Shown here piece after piece: positions 37,086 to 44,894 of a stretch of DNA of 64,000 nt. Under the pieces are notes generated by a model. It did no database searches and was not told the origin of the DNA. It saw nothing but the letters and a program-made list of their open reading frames with translations. Position 1 is the stretch's first letter. Each line of letters opens with the position of its first letter. Source of the DNA: Amycolatopsis sp. CA-128772. GTDB taxonomy: Bacteria; Actinomycetota; Actinomycetes; Mycobacteriales; Pseudonocardiaceae. Made by a program: the position numbers and the translations under genes. Location: NCBI RefSeq assembly GCF_002904295.1, contig NZ_PPHG01000084.1:1-64000 (forward strand). Direction: 5' to 3'.

Positions 37086-37822
37086 CGCTCGTCGTCACCG
37101 GCGGCAGCCGCGGGATCGGCGCGGCCATCTGCACGCTGGCCGCCGCCCGCGGGTACGACGTCGTCGTGAACTACTCCGGCGACCCGGAGCCCGCCGAAGA
37201 GGTCGCCGGACAGGTGCGCGCACAAGGCCGGCAGGCGCTGGCCTTCCGCGCCGACGTCTCCGGGGAGGACGACGTCCGCGCGCTGTTCGACGCGGCCGCC
37301 GAGCTGGGTCCGGTGACCGCGCTGGTCAACAACGCGGCCACCGTCGGCAACACCCCCGGCCGGCTGGAGGACTACGACGTCGACGTCGTCCGGCGCACCT
37401 TCGACGTCAACGTCACCGGGGTGTTCCTGTGCTGCCGGGAGGCGGTCCGCCGGATGTCCACGCGCCACGGCGGTGACGGCGGCGCCATCGTCAACATCTC
37501 CTCGACGGCCGCCCGCACCGGCTCGGCCGGGGAGTGGGTGCACTACGCCGCGTCGAAGGCCGCCGTCGACACGCTGACCTTCGGGCTCGCGCAGGAGGTC
37601 GCCGTGGACGGGATCCGCGTCAACTCCGTCCGGCCCGGCATGGTCCACACCGGGCTGCACGCGGCCGCCGGCCTGCCGGACCGGATGGCGAAGTACGCGC
37701 CGCAGATCCCGCTGGGCCGGGCCGGGCAGCCGGCGGAGATCGCCGAAGCGGTGCTGTTCCTGCTTTCCCCGGCGTCGTCGTTCACGACCGGGGCGGTGCT
37801 GGAGGTCGGCGGCGGCCGCTGA
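37082..37822 (+). CDS. Short-chain dehydrogenase of the sugar operon
   Basis: 246 residues, starting at TTG 37082 (TTGA overlap with the kinase stop). Rossmann motif VTGGSRGIG is at the very N-terminus, NNAA around 85, catalytic Ser in NISSTAA, and YAASK as the Tyr-Lys pair. The C-terminus ends FTTGAVLEVGGGR as in glucose-dehydrogenase-like SDRs. Likely oxidises or reduces a sugar in the same pathway. It is the last gene of the coupled operon; a 72-bp gap follows. Confidence 0.9.
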   Translation: MTLVVTGGSRGIGAAICTLAAARGYDVVVNYSGDPEPAEEVAGQVRAQGRQALAFRADVSGEDDVRALFDAAAELGPVTALVNNAATVGNTPGRLEDYDVDVVRRTFDVNVTGVFLCCREAVRRMSTRHGGDGGAIVNISSTAARTGSAGEWVHYAASKAAVDTLTFGLAQEVAVDGIRVNSVRPGMVHTGLHAAAGLPDRMAKYAPQIPLGRAGQPAEIAEAVLFLLSPASSFTTGAVLEVGGGR

Positions 37823-37894
37823 TCCTTGTGAACCGGCGTTTCCCGGCTTTCGTGTGGGGTGCGTTCCCGCTACCGCGCGAAAGGTGGACAAGTC

Positions 37895-38911
37895 ATGCGC
37901 ACGTTCGAGCTGCCCGATTCGGTGGGCGGGCGGACCGTCGACCGGATCCTGGGCCGCCAGCTGGTCCGCACCTGGGAGGTCGACGGGATCTTCCAGGTGG
38001 CGGCCACGGCCGAGCAGGACCGGATCACCCGGGAAGCCCTCGCCGCAAGCCGCCGGTTCTTCGCCCGGTCACTGCCGGAAAAGGTCAAGTTCGTCAGTGA
38101 TCTGACCTACAGCGGGTACATCGCCTCGGGTGAAGAGGTGACCGCGGGCGAGGCCGACTTCTCCGAAATCTTCACCGTCTGCCCGGACATCCCGTTCGGC
38201 GATCCCCGGGTGACCGGCAACTGGCCGTGCCACGGCCCGGTGCCGTGGCCGGACGAGGGCTACCGGACGGCGATGACCGCCCACCTCCGCGAGGTCGGCG
38301 GGATCGGCGAGCGGCTGCTGCAGCTCGTCGCGCTCGGCCTCGGCGTCGAGATCGACCGGCTGACCCGGCTCACCCGCGAAGGCTGGCACCACATGCGCGT
38401 GCTGCGGTTCCCCGCCCGGTCCGCGACCACCGAACGCGGGATCGGCGCGCACACCGACTACGGACTGCTCGTGATCGCCGCCCAGGACGACGTCGGCGGG
38501 CTCTTCGTCCGGCCGCCCGTGCCCGGCGAACACCGCAACCGCAACTGGCTGCCGGCGGAGAGCACGGCCGGGATGTACCAGGACGACGAGCCGTGGCACT
38601 TCGTCGAGCCCGAGGCGGGGGTGTTCACCGTCTTTCCCGGCGACATCCTGCAGTTCCTCACCGGCGGCCGTCTCCTGTCGACGCCGCACAAGGTCCGCCT
38701 CGCCACCCGCGAGCGGTACACGCTGGCGTACTTCCACGAGCCGTCGTTCGGCACCACGGTCCGGCCGCTGGCGGGTGGCGACGAGCGGATCCACTACGGG
38801 ACGCACTTCACGAACATGTTCACGCGCTGTTACCCGGACCGGGTGACGACCCGGCGCATCCACCGGGAGGGACGGCTGGCCGTGCTGGATCGTATCCGTG
38901 ACCCCAGGTGA
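37895..38911 (+). CDS. efe: Ethylene-forming enzyme homologue (2-oxoglutarate/Fe(II)/L-arginine oxygenase)
   Basis: 338 residues, closely resembling P. syringae EFE from residue about 65 to the end (for example SDLTYSGYIASGEEVTAG, NRNWLPAES, FPGDILQFLTGG, RIHYGTHFTNMF). Iron ligands are His186 and Asp188 (AHTDYG) and His265 (STPHKV); Arg274 binds 2-oxoglutarate. L-arginine contacts known in Pseudomonas EFE are matched by Glu81, Thr83, Tyr189 and Arg311; Phe280 and Phe305 are also kept. EFE converts 2-oxoglutarate to ethylene and CO2 and oxidises L-arginine to guanidine and pyrroline-5-carboxylate. ATG 37895 follows GGTGGA. It lies on the same strand as the sugar operon but 72 bp after it. Residue matches are from memory of the known protein, not an alignment. 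Confidence 0.88.
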   Translation: MRTFELPDSVGGRTVDRILGRQLVRTWEVDGIFQVAATAEQDRITREALAASRRFFARSLPEKVKFVSDLTYSGYIASGEEVTAGEADFSEIFTVCPDIPFGDPRVTGNWPCHGPVPWPDEGYRTAMTAHLREVGGIGERLLQLVALGLGVEIDRLTRLTREGWHHMRVLRFPARSATTERGIGAHTDYGLLVIAAQDDVGGLFVRPPVPGEHRNRNWLPAESTAGMYQDDEPWHFVEPEAGVFTVFPGDILQFLTGGRLLSTPHKVRLATRERYTLAYFHEPSFGTTVRPLAGGDERIHYGTHFTNMFTRCYPDRVTTRRIHREGRLAVLDRIRDPR

Positions 38912-39066
38912 GAAGGCGGTCGCATTCCGTGTGATTTGTCCGCCTGCTGGGACGGCCGGAGACGGCGAGATCACGATCGGACGGGGAACTTGGTCACTCG
39001 CGTTTTGCGCGTCGAACGCTGTGCAACTCTGGGAAGCCGCCACGCGAAAGGACGGCTTCGGAAGCC

Positions 39067-39480
39067 ATGGCCAAACTCATGTCCGTGCACCACCTCGCGC
39101 TCACCGTGACCGACGTGGACCGCAGCGTGCCGTGGTACGTGCGAGTCCTCGACCTCGAGGAGGTCACCCGGCGCGAAGAGCCGGACACGGGTCTGCGCAA
39201 GGTCGTGCTGCGCTCGGCCGGCGACGAGTTCTCCGTCGTACTGGTGCAGCACGCGGACACCGGGCGGCGCGGGTTCGACGAACGCCGGACCGGTCTGGAC
39301 CACGTCGCCTTCCGCGTGCACTCGGCCGCCGAGCTGGCGGAATGGGAGAGCCGGCTCGAGGAGTTCGGCGTCTCCTACGTGCCGGTCGCGCCGTCACGCA
39401 CGTTCGAAGGCTCGCGCGTGATCGTCTTCCGCGACCCGGACGGCATCCAGCTCGAGATCTGGACCGACCCGCAGCTCTGA
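39067..39480 (+). CDS. VOC superfamily protein (glyoxalase/dioxygenase fold)
   Basis: 137 residues made of two beta-alpha-beta-beta-beta units: HHLALTVTDVDRSVPWYVRVLDLEEV, then GLDHVAFRVHSAAELAEWESRLEE and IVFRDPDGIQLEIW. His8/9 and the late Glu in QLEIW could bind a metal. Members are glyoxalases, dioxygenases or resistance proteins; no substrate is suggested. ATG 39067 or ATG 39079. Its 3' end is four bases from that of the convergent DedA gene. Confidence 0.9.
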   Translation: MAKLMSVHHLALTVTDVDRSVPWYVRVLDLEEVTRREEPDTGLRKVVLRSAGDEFSVVLVQHADTGRRGFDERRTGLDHVAFRVHSAAELAEWESRLEEFGVSYVPVAPSRTFEGSRVIVFRDPDGIQLEIWTDPQL

Positions 39481-39484
39481 GCGC

Positions 39485-40153
39485 TCAGGCGCGGGCGTCG
39501 TCGCGTTCGTCCACCGGGCGGCGCATCTCCTGGCGGTAGCGCAGCACGCCGTACCCGGTCCCGATCACGAAGAACGCGATGCTGGCCCACAGCGCCGCCG
39601 TCTTCAGCCACGGCAGGGTGTCCAGCAGGCCGGCGCCGTAGTAGCCGAGCAGCACCAGCGTCGGCACCCACAGCAGGCCGCCCAGCGCCGTCGCCACCAT
39701 GAACCGGCGCGGGTCCATCCGGGCCGCGCCCGCGATCAGCGGGGCCAGCGTGCGGATCCACGGGATCCAGCGGGCCGCCACGATCGCGAAGAACCCCCGG
39801 CGGTCCAGGAACCGCTGCGCGCGCTCCAGGGCCTGCCGGTTGAGCACCTTGCCGTCGCGCCGCGCGATCAGCTTCGTCCCGCTGGTGCGGCCGATGTAGT
39901 AGCCGATCTGGTTGCCGAGCACGGCGACGATCAGCGCGGCTCCCGACAGGAACCACGCGTTGGCGTCCGAACCGTGCTGCGCCAGCACCACGCCCGCCCC
40001 GAACAGGAGCGAGTCACCGGGCAGGAACAGCCCGATGATCAGCGCGCATTCGACCAGCACGAAGCTCAGCACGATCACCCAGACGAGCAGCGGCCCGGCG
40101 GTGTCCAGCCAGCTCACGCCGACGCCCGCGGCCTCGATGCTCACGACGTTCAC
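39485..40153 (-). CDS. DedA family membrane protein 1
   Basis: 222 residues, four to five transmembrane helices. Conserved DedA features are present: FLPGDSLLFGAG, then NQIGYYIGR, FAIVAARWIPWIRTLAPLIAGAARM. These proteins move undecaprenyl phosphate or other lipid carriers across the membrane and support membrane homeostasis. GTG 40153 begins the N-terminal segment. A second DedA gene occurs at 46940. Confidence 0.92.
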   Translation of the reverse strand: MNVVSIEAAGVGVSWLDTAGPLLVWVIVLSFVLVECALIIGLFLPGDSLLFGAGVVLAQHGSDANAWFLSGAALIVAVLGNQIGYYIGRTSGTKLIARRDGKVLNRQALERAQRFLDRRGFFAIVAARWIPWIRTLAPLIAGAARMDPRRFMVATALGGLLWVPTLVLLGYYGAGLLDTLPWLKTAALWASIAFFVIGTGYGVLRYRQEMRRPVDERDDARA

Positions 40154-40238
40154 CCCGCGAGCCTACGTGGCTCAGGTGAACGGTCCGCGGCGAACGGTCA
40201 AATCGCGCGCTCCGGAAGTTTCAGCTCTCACGAATGGT

Positions 40239-40272
40239 GAAGGCCCCCTCACCCAGCGGTGAGGGGGCCTTC
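40239..40272 (-). terminator. Terminator hairpin after the YceI gene
   Basis: A perfect 15-bp stem (40239-40253 with 40258-40272), loop CAGC, lies just past the YceI stop. Confidence 0.82.
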
Positions 40273-40283
40273 CACACGGAAAC

Positions 40284-41105
40284 TCAGAACTGCGGCAGCG
40301 TCTCGCCCTGCACCGCTTCGACGTCCAGCTCGACCTTCACGGTCGTGCCGACCGCCGCCACCCCGGCGCGGACCATCGCGTTGTAGTTGATCGCGAAGTC
40401 GTTCCGGTGCAGCGTCGTCTCGGCGTGGAACGCGACGCGCACGCCGCCCCACGGGTCCGGGCCCCAGCCGCCGTAGGTCAGCTCGAGCTCGATCTCGCGG
40501 CGCTCGCCGTGCAGCGTCAGCTCACCCAGCAGCGTCCACGAGTCCACGCCGCGCTGGCGCAGCCCGGTGCTGGTGAACGTGATCACCGGGTGCACGTCGA
40601 CGTCGAGGAAGTCCGGCGAGCGCAGGTGGTCGTCGCGCATCTTGATGCCGGTTTCGATGCTCGCCGCCTTGATCTCGGCGTGCACCGACGACCGCTCGGC
40701 CGGGCGGCCGATCACGATCCGGCCCGAGACGTCCGGGAACCGCGCCTTGATGCTCGCGATGCCCAGGTGCCGGGCGGTCGCGACCACCGACGAGTGGATC
40801 GGGTCGATCACCCACGGCCCGGCGGGCGGCAGCTCGATCGCCTCGGCGACCGGGGCCAGCACGACGTCGCCGAGCGAGCCGCTGCCGTCCGAGGCGATCT
40901 GCGCCGTCCGGGCGACCGGGCTGTACCCGGCCGCCGTGACGACGGCGGTGTAGACGCCCGGCGCGAGCCCGTCGGTGACGACCTCGCCGCGGACGTCGGC
41001 CGCCTGCCGGGCGACCTGCCGCCCGGCCGGGTCGGTGACGGTCAGCACCGCGTGCTCCACCACCCAGCCCTCGGCCGTGCGAAGGGTGGCGCGCAGACCG
41101 GTCAT
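40284..41105 (-). CDS. YceI protein with N-terminal carboxypeptidase-regulatory-like domain
   Basis: 273 residues. The first 85 form a beta-sandwich like the carboxypeptidase regulatory domain (LTVTDPAGRQVARQAADVRG, then LAPGVYTAVVTAAGYSPVAR). The YceI lipocalin-type domain (about 95-270) starts WVIDPIHSSVVATARHLG. YceI proteins bind isoprenoids or other amphiphiles. No signal peptide is seen. It overlaps the transporter stop by four bases, so the two are co-translated. The extra domain matches those fused to the transporter. Confidence 0.9.
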   Translation of the reverse strand: MTGLRATLRTAEGWVVEHAVLTVTDPAGRQVARQAADVRGEVVTDGLAPGVYTAVVTAAGYSPVARTAQIASDGSGSLGDVVLAPVAEAIELPPAGPWVIDPIHSSVVATARHLGIASIKARFPDVSGRIVIGRPAERSSVHAEIKAASIETGIKMRDDHLRSPDFLDVDVHPVITFTSTGLRQRGVDSWTLLGELTLHGERREIELELTYGGWGPDPWGGVRVAFHAETTLHRNDFAINYNAMVRAGVAAVGTTVKVELDVEAVQGETLPQF

Positions 41106-43684
41106 GACCGGTCGACCAGCTCGTCGAGGGCCTGGTCGTAGCTCAGCCGGACGTCGTGGTCCGCCTCGCCGCCGGTCAGCTCCACCTGGCTGGTCGCCGG
41201 CGGGTAGCCGCTCGCGACCACGGTGTACGCGCCCGCGGGCAGGTCGCTGACCACGTACCGGCCTTCGCCGTCGGTCCGCGCGACCGCGGCCACGTTGCCT
41301 TCGGCGTCGAGCACGGTGATCCGCGCGTCCGGCACGATCCGGTCGCCCTCGGTCCGCGCGGTGCCGGACAGCAGCACCGAGCTGGCCAGCTCGACGTCGT
41401 GGCGCAGCACGCCGCTGTCGGGCACGGTGAGCGTCAGCGCGACGGGCCGGTAGCCCGGTCCGCTGGCGACCAGGGTGTACGCCCCGGCGCCGACCCCGAC
41501 GAACGCGTAGGTGCCGTCGGTGGTCGTGATGGACGCGCCGTTCACCTCGCCGCGGCCGTCGGTCAGCGTCACCGTCACGTTCGGCAGCGGGGCGCCGGTG
41601 GCGGCCGCCCGCACGGTGCCGGTCAGCTCGCCGGACCCGGTGAGCGTGACGTCGACCGTCGCCGGCCCGTTGCTGATCACGACGCTGGACGCCTGCGGCT
41701 GGTGGCCGTGCGCGGACACGATGAGCACGTACGCGCCCGGGCCCTGGCTGGGCACCGAGTAGCTGCCGTCGGCCGCCCCGGTGGCCCGCGCGACCTGGCG
41801 GCCGCGCTGGTCGATCAGGGTCAGCGCCGCACCGGCGACGTGGCTGCCGTCCTGGCGGCGGATGTGGCCGGTCACCGGCACGCCACCCGCGCCGACGGGC
41901 ACGTCGAGCTCGGCCTGGCCGACGGAGTTCGTGATCGGCAGCGCGCCCGAAACGGCCTGGTAGTCACCGTGCCCGTTGGTGCTCAGCGCGTGCTTGCCGC
42001 CGCTGCCCACGAGCACAGGCTCGCGGTCGACCGGGCGCACCGGCTCGACGATCTCGGTCGGCTCGTCCGCGTGGTCGTCGGCCTCGAGCAGCGCCTCGCC
42101 GCCCTCCATGGCCGCCGCGGCCGGGGCCGCGTTGGTCAGCGGGATCTCCTTCATGAACAGGAGCACCACCGTGGCCAGCAGGGCCACCGCACCCGCGATG
42201 TAGAACACCGTGGTGATCGACTCGGTGAAGCCGATCAGCACCGGGGTCCGGATCGCCTCGGGCAGGTTCTGGATGCCGCTGGTGTTCTCGGACAGGTTGC
42301 CGATGCCCGCGCCGGCGCCGGCCGGCAGCTGCCCGCCGAACGCCTTCGTGATGTTCGGCAGCAGGGTGTTGAACAGGACGGTCAGGAAGATCGCGACACC
42401 GGCGGTACCACCGATCTGGCGGAAGAACGTCGCCGACGCGGTCGAGACGCCCATGTCGCTGCGCGGGCCGGCGTTCTGCACCGCGATGATCAGCGTCTGC
42501 ATGCACTGGCCGAGGCCGAGGCCGATGATGGCGGCCGCGACCAGCGGGTGCCACAGCGCCGAGTTGTAGTCGACCTGCGCGAAGAAGAACGCGCCGGCGG
42601 CGATCATGAGGGTGCCCACGATCGGAAAGACCTTGTAGCGACCGGTCTTCCCGGTGATCCGGCCGGAGACGATCGAGCTGAGCATGATGCCCGCCATCAG
42701 CGGCAGCATCAGCAGCCCGGACTCGGTCGGCGTGTAACCCTGCACGACCTGCATGAACTGCGGGATCATGGTGATCGCGCCGAACATCGCGACACCGACG
42801 ATGACACCGCCGATGATCGCCACGGTGAACGTCGAGTTCTTGAACAGCCGCAGCGGGATCAGTGCGGCGTCCTTCATCAGCCTCTCGACCACGATGAACG
42901 CGATCACGCCGACGCCGCCGATGACGTAGCACCAGATGGACTTCTGGTCGCCCCAGCCCCACTTCTGGCCCTGCTCGGCGACGACGAGGAACGGCACGAC
43001 GGCGACGACCAGCGTCAGCGCGCCCCACCAGTCGATCTTGTGCTCGTGCCGCTGGTGCGGCACGTTCAGCACCTTCGCCACGACGAACAGCGCGAGGATG
43101 CCGATCGGGACGTTGATCAGGAAGACCCAGCGCCAGCCGGTGATGCCGCCGAGGGAGTCGATGCCGGCGAACAGGCCGCCCAGCACCGGGCCGAGCACGG
43201 TCGACAGGCCGAACACGGCCAGGATGTAACCCTGGTACTTCGCGCGCTCACGCGGCGGCACGATGTCGCCGAGGATGGTCATGGCCAGCGACATCAGGCC
43301 GCCGGCGCCGAGACCCTGCACCGCGCGGAACGCGGCCAGCTCGTACATCGACTGCGCGAAGGTGGAGGCCAGCGAACCGGCGACGAAGATGCCGATCGCG
43401 GCGAGGTAGAACGGCTTGCGCCCGTAGATGTCGGACAGCTTGCCGTAGATCGGCGTGACGATCGTCGAGGTGATCAGGTACGCCGTGGTCGCCCACGCCT
43501 GCAGGTCGAAGCCGTGCAGGTCGTTGGCGATCTTGACGATCGAGGTGCCCACGATCGTCTGGTCGAGCGCGGCCAGGAACATGCCGCACATCAGGCCGCT
43601 CAGGATCGTGACGATCTGGCGGTGGCTCAGCCGGGGTGGTTGACCCACCTCGGGCTGGGCCGGAGCTTCGGTGGTGGAACTCAT
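41102..43684 (-). CDS. DHA2-type MFS exporter with three C-terminal carboxypeptidase-regulatory-like domains
   Basis: 860 residues. Residues about 20-540 are a 14-helix EmrB-type drug/H+ antiporter (LDQTIVGTSIVKIANDL, IYGKLSDIYGRKPFY). A polar linker leads to three tandem beta-sandwich domains (about 620-860): VTGHIRRQDGSHVAGAALTL, LTGTVRAAATGAPLPNVTVTL and LSGTARTEGDRIVPDARITVL, each ending in GAYVLIVSA/GAYTLVASG/GAYTVVASG. With 14 helices these would be cytosolic, an unusual place. ATGA overlaps with the MarR gene before and the YceI gene after. Probably exports amphiphiles. Confidence 0.93.
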   Translation of the reverse strand: MSSTTEAPAQPEVGQPPRLSHRQIVTILSGLMCGMFLAALDQTIVGTSIVKIANDLHGFDLQAWATTAYLITSTIVTPIYGKLSDIYGRKPFYLAAIGIFVAGSLASTFAQSMYELAAFRAVQGLGAGGLMSLAMTILGDIVPPRERAKYQGYILAVFGLSTVLGPVLGGLFAGIDSLGGITGWRWVFLINVPIGILALFVVAKVLNVPHQRHEHKIDWWGALTLVVAVVPFLVVAEQGQKWGWGDQKSIWCYVIGGVGVIAFIVVERLMKDAALIPLRLFKNSTFTVAIIGGVIVGVAMFGAITMIPQFMQVVQGYTPTESGLLMLPLMAGIMLSSIVSGRITGKTGRYKVFPIVGTLMIAAGAFFFAQVDYNSALWHPLVAAAIIGLGLGQCMQTLIIAVQNAGPRSDMGVSTASATFFRQIGGTAGVAIFLTVLFNTLLPNITKAFGGQLPAGAGAGIGNLSENTSGIQNLPEAIRTPVLIGFTESITTVFYIAGAVALLATVVLLFMKEIPLTNAAPAAAAMEGGEALLEADDHADEPTEIVEPVRPVDREPVLVGSGGKHALSTNGHGDYQAVSGALPITNSVGQAELDVPVGAGGVPVTGHIRRQDGSHVAGAALTLIDQRGRQVARATGAADGSYSVPSQGPGAYVLIVSAHGHQPQASSVVISNGPATVDVTLTGSGELTGTVRAAATGAPLPNVTVTLTDGRGEVNGASITTTDGTYAFVGVGAGAYTLVASGPGYRPVALTLTVPDSGVLRHDVELASSVLLSGTARTEGDRIVPDARITVLDAEGNVAAVARTDGEGRYVVSDLPAGAYTVVASGYPPATSQVELTGGEADHDVRLSYDQALDELVDRS

Positions 43685-44211
43685 GCGTTGGCCCCCTTGG
43701 CCGGTGCACCGGCGGACGCGTGCGCGTCGGCCAGCTGTGGAGAGTGGTTCTCGATACCTGTGTTGAGCCGGGCGAAGAGCCGGTTCAGGGTCTGGATTTC
43801 CCCGTCCGTCCAGTCCCCGAGCACTTCGGCCAGCCACTGGTTGCGCTGCTTGCGGTTCTCTTCGAACACCCGCATGCCCTCGGTCGTCGGCGCGAGCAGG
43901 CAGGCCCGGCCGTCTTCCGGGTCGGCCTGGCGCTCGACCAGGCCGTGCTGGACGAGCGAGCTCGACTGCCTGCTGATCGTCGAGATCTCCGAGTGGAGCG
44001 ACTCGGCGAGCCGGCTGGTGCGCTGCGGGCCCTCGTGGATGAGGGTGAAGAGGATCGCGTACGCCGCCCGTTCGATGCCGTCCGGCCCCTGCTTGGCGAC
44101 CTGCGACTTCGCCTTGTTGATCAGCCGGACGAGGCGGACGAGCTCGTGCCCGAGCTGGTCGGCCAGGTCCAGCTCGGCCGTGGGCCGGGTGGCGGAGCTG
44201 TTCGGTGCCAT
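43681..44211 (-). CDS. MarR family regulator of the transporter operon
   Basis: 176 residues. Winged helix at about 60-125 (RTSRLAESLHSEISTISRQS and VERQADPEDGRACLLAPT). First gene of the MarR / MFS / YceI operon, overlapping the transporter start by four bases. Palindromes at 44242-44262 and 44327-44339 lie upstream and are good operator candidates, so it probably represses its own operon and the divergent flavin-type gene. ATG 44211. Confidence 0.92.
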   Translation of the reverse strand: MAPNSSATRPTAELDLADQLGHELVRLVRLINKAKSQVAKQGPDGIERAAYAILFTLIHEGPQRTSRLAESLHSEISTISRQSSSLVQHGLVERQADPEDGRACLLAPTTEGMRVFEENRKQRNQWLAEVLGDWTDGEIQTLNRLFARLNTGIENHSPQLADAHASAGAPAKGANA

Positions 44212-44241
44212 GGGAGTCCTTCAAGGCGTTGGTTGGTGGCT

Positions 44242-44262
44242 GCAACTAGTTGCCTCAGGCAA
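44242..44262. promoter_or_regulatory. Overlapping palindromes upstream of the MarR operon
   Basis: GCAACTAGTTGC (44242-44253) is perfect, and TTGCCTCAGGCAA (44250-44262) is a perfect TTGC-N5-GCAA repeat overlapping it. They lie 31-51 bp before the MarR start. Confidence 0.65.
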
Positions 44263-44326
44263 GGATGTGCCTTTATCAGCTGTTCTGCAAGCGGAGTACC
44301 TCGTGATGTGGCACAACACACTTTAG

Positions 44327-44339
44327 TTGCCGTATGCAA
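44327..44339. promoter_or_regulatory. Second TTGC-N5-GCAA site
   Basis: TTGCCGTATGCAA has the same arms and spacing as the site at 44250-44262. It lies on the side of the divergent pyridoxamine-oxidase-like gene, suggesting MarR binds at both promoters. Confidence 0.55.
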
Positions 44340-44397
44340 GCAGATTTCCTCCAGGCTGCTCCCGGAACAAAGCCGGCCGGCGCCGGTTGCAAGGGGT

Positions 44398-44823
44398 ATG
44401 ACCGACGACACAGCGTTCAAGGATTTCCTCGCCGCGCACCGCCACGGCGTCCTGGCCACCATCCGCCGCGACGGTCGGCCCCAGCTGTCGACCATCACCC
44501 ACCTGTACGACCCGGAGACGAACACGATCACCGCGTCGATCACCGAAACCCGGGCGAAGGCGAAGAACATGCGCCGGGACCCGCGGGTGACGTTCCACGT
44601 CGGGAGCGAGGACGGCTGGAGCTACGTCGTCGCGGAAGGGCAGGCGTCGCTCACCCCGCCGGCCGCGGCACGCGACGACGAGACCGTCGAGGCCCTCGTC
44701 GACTACTACCGGCGCGCGGCGGGCGAGCACCCGGACTGGGCGGAGTACCGCGAGGCCATGGTCACCGACCAGCGGGTGCTGCTGACCATCCGGATCGAGA
44801 AGCTCCTCGGCCTGGTCCGCTGA
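44398..44823 (+). CDS. Pyridoxamine 5'-phosphate oxidase-like protein (F420/FMN split barrel)
   Basis: 141 residues, split-barrel fold: FLAAHRHGVLATIRRDGRPQLSTITH near the N-terminus, TRAKAKNMRRDPRVTFHV in the middle, then a C-terminal helix and strand. Proteins like this in actinomycetes bind F420 or FMN. ATG 44398 is chosen; it is divergent from the MarR operon. The reaction is unknown. Confidence 0.88.
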   Translation: MTDDTAFKDFLAAHRHGVLATIRRDGRPQLSTITHLYDPETNTITASITETRAKAKNMRRDPRVTFHVGSEDGWSYVVAEGQASLTPPAAARDDETVEALVDYYRRAAGEHPDWAEYREAMVTDQRVLLTIRIEKLLGLVR

Positions 44824-44894
44824 CGCTGCTCCGATCCGGCCGGATTCGAAACAAACTTTCCGCACTGCGGACTGTGCGGGCTTACGATGAGGCC

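Noticed and set aside
37823..37894. Guanidine riboswitch before the EFE gene
   Set aside because: EFE makes guanidine, so one was looked for, but the 72-bp gap shows no conserved riboswitch motif.
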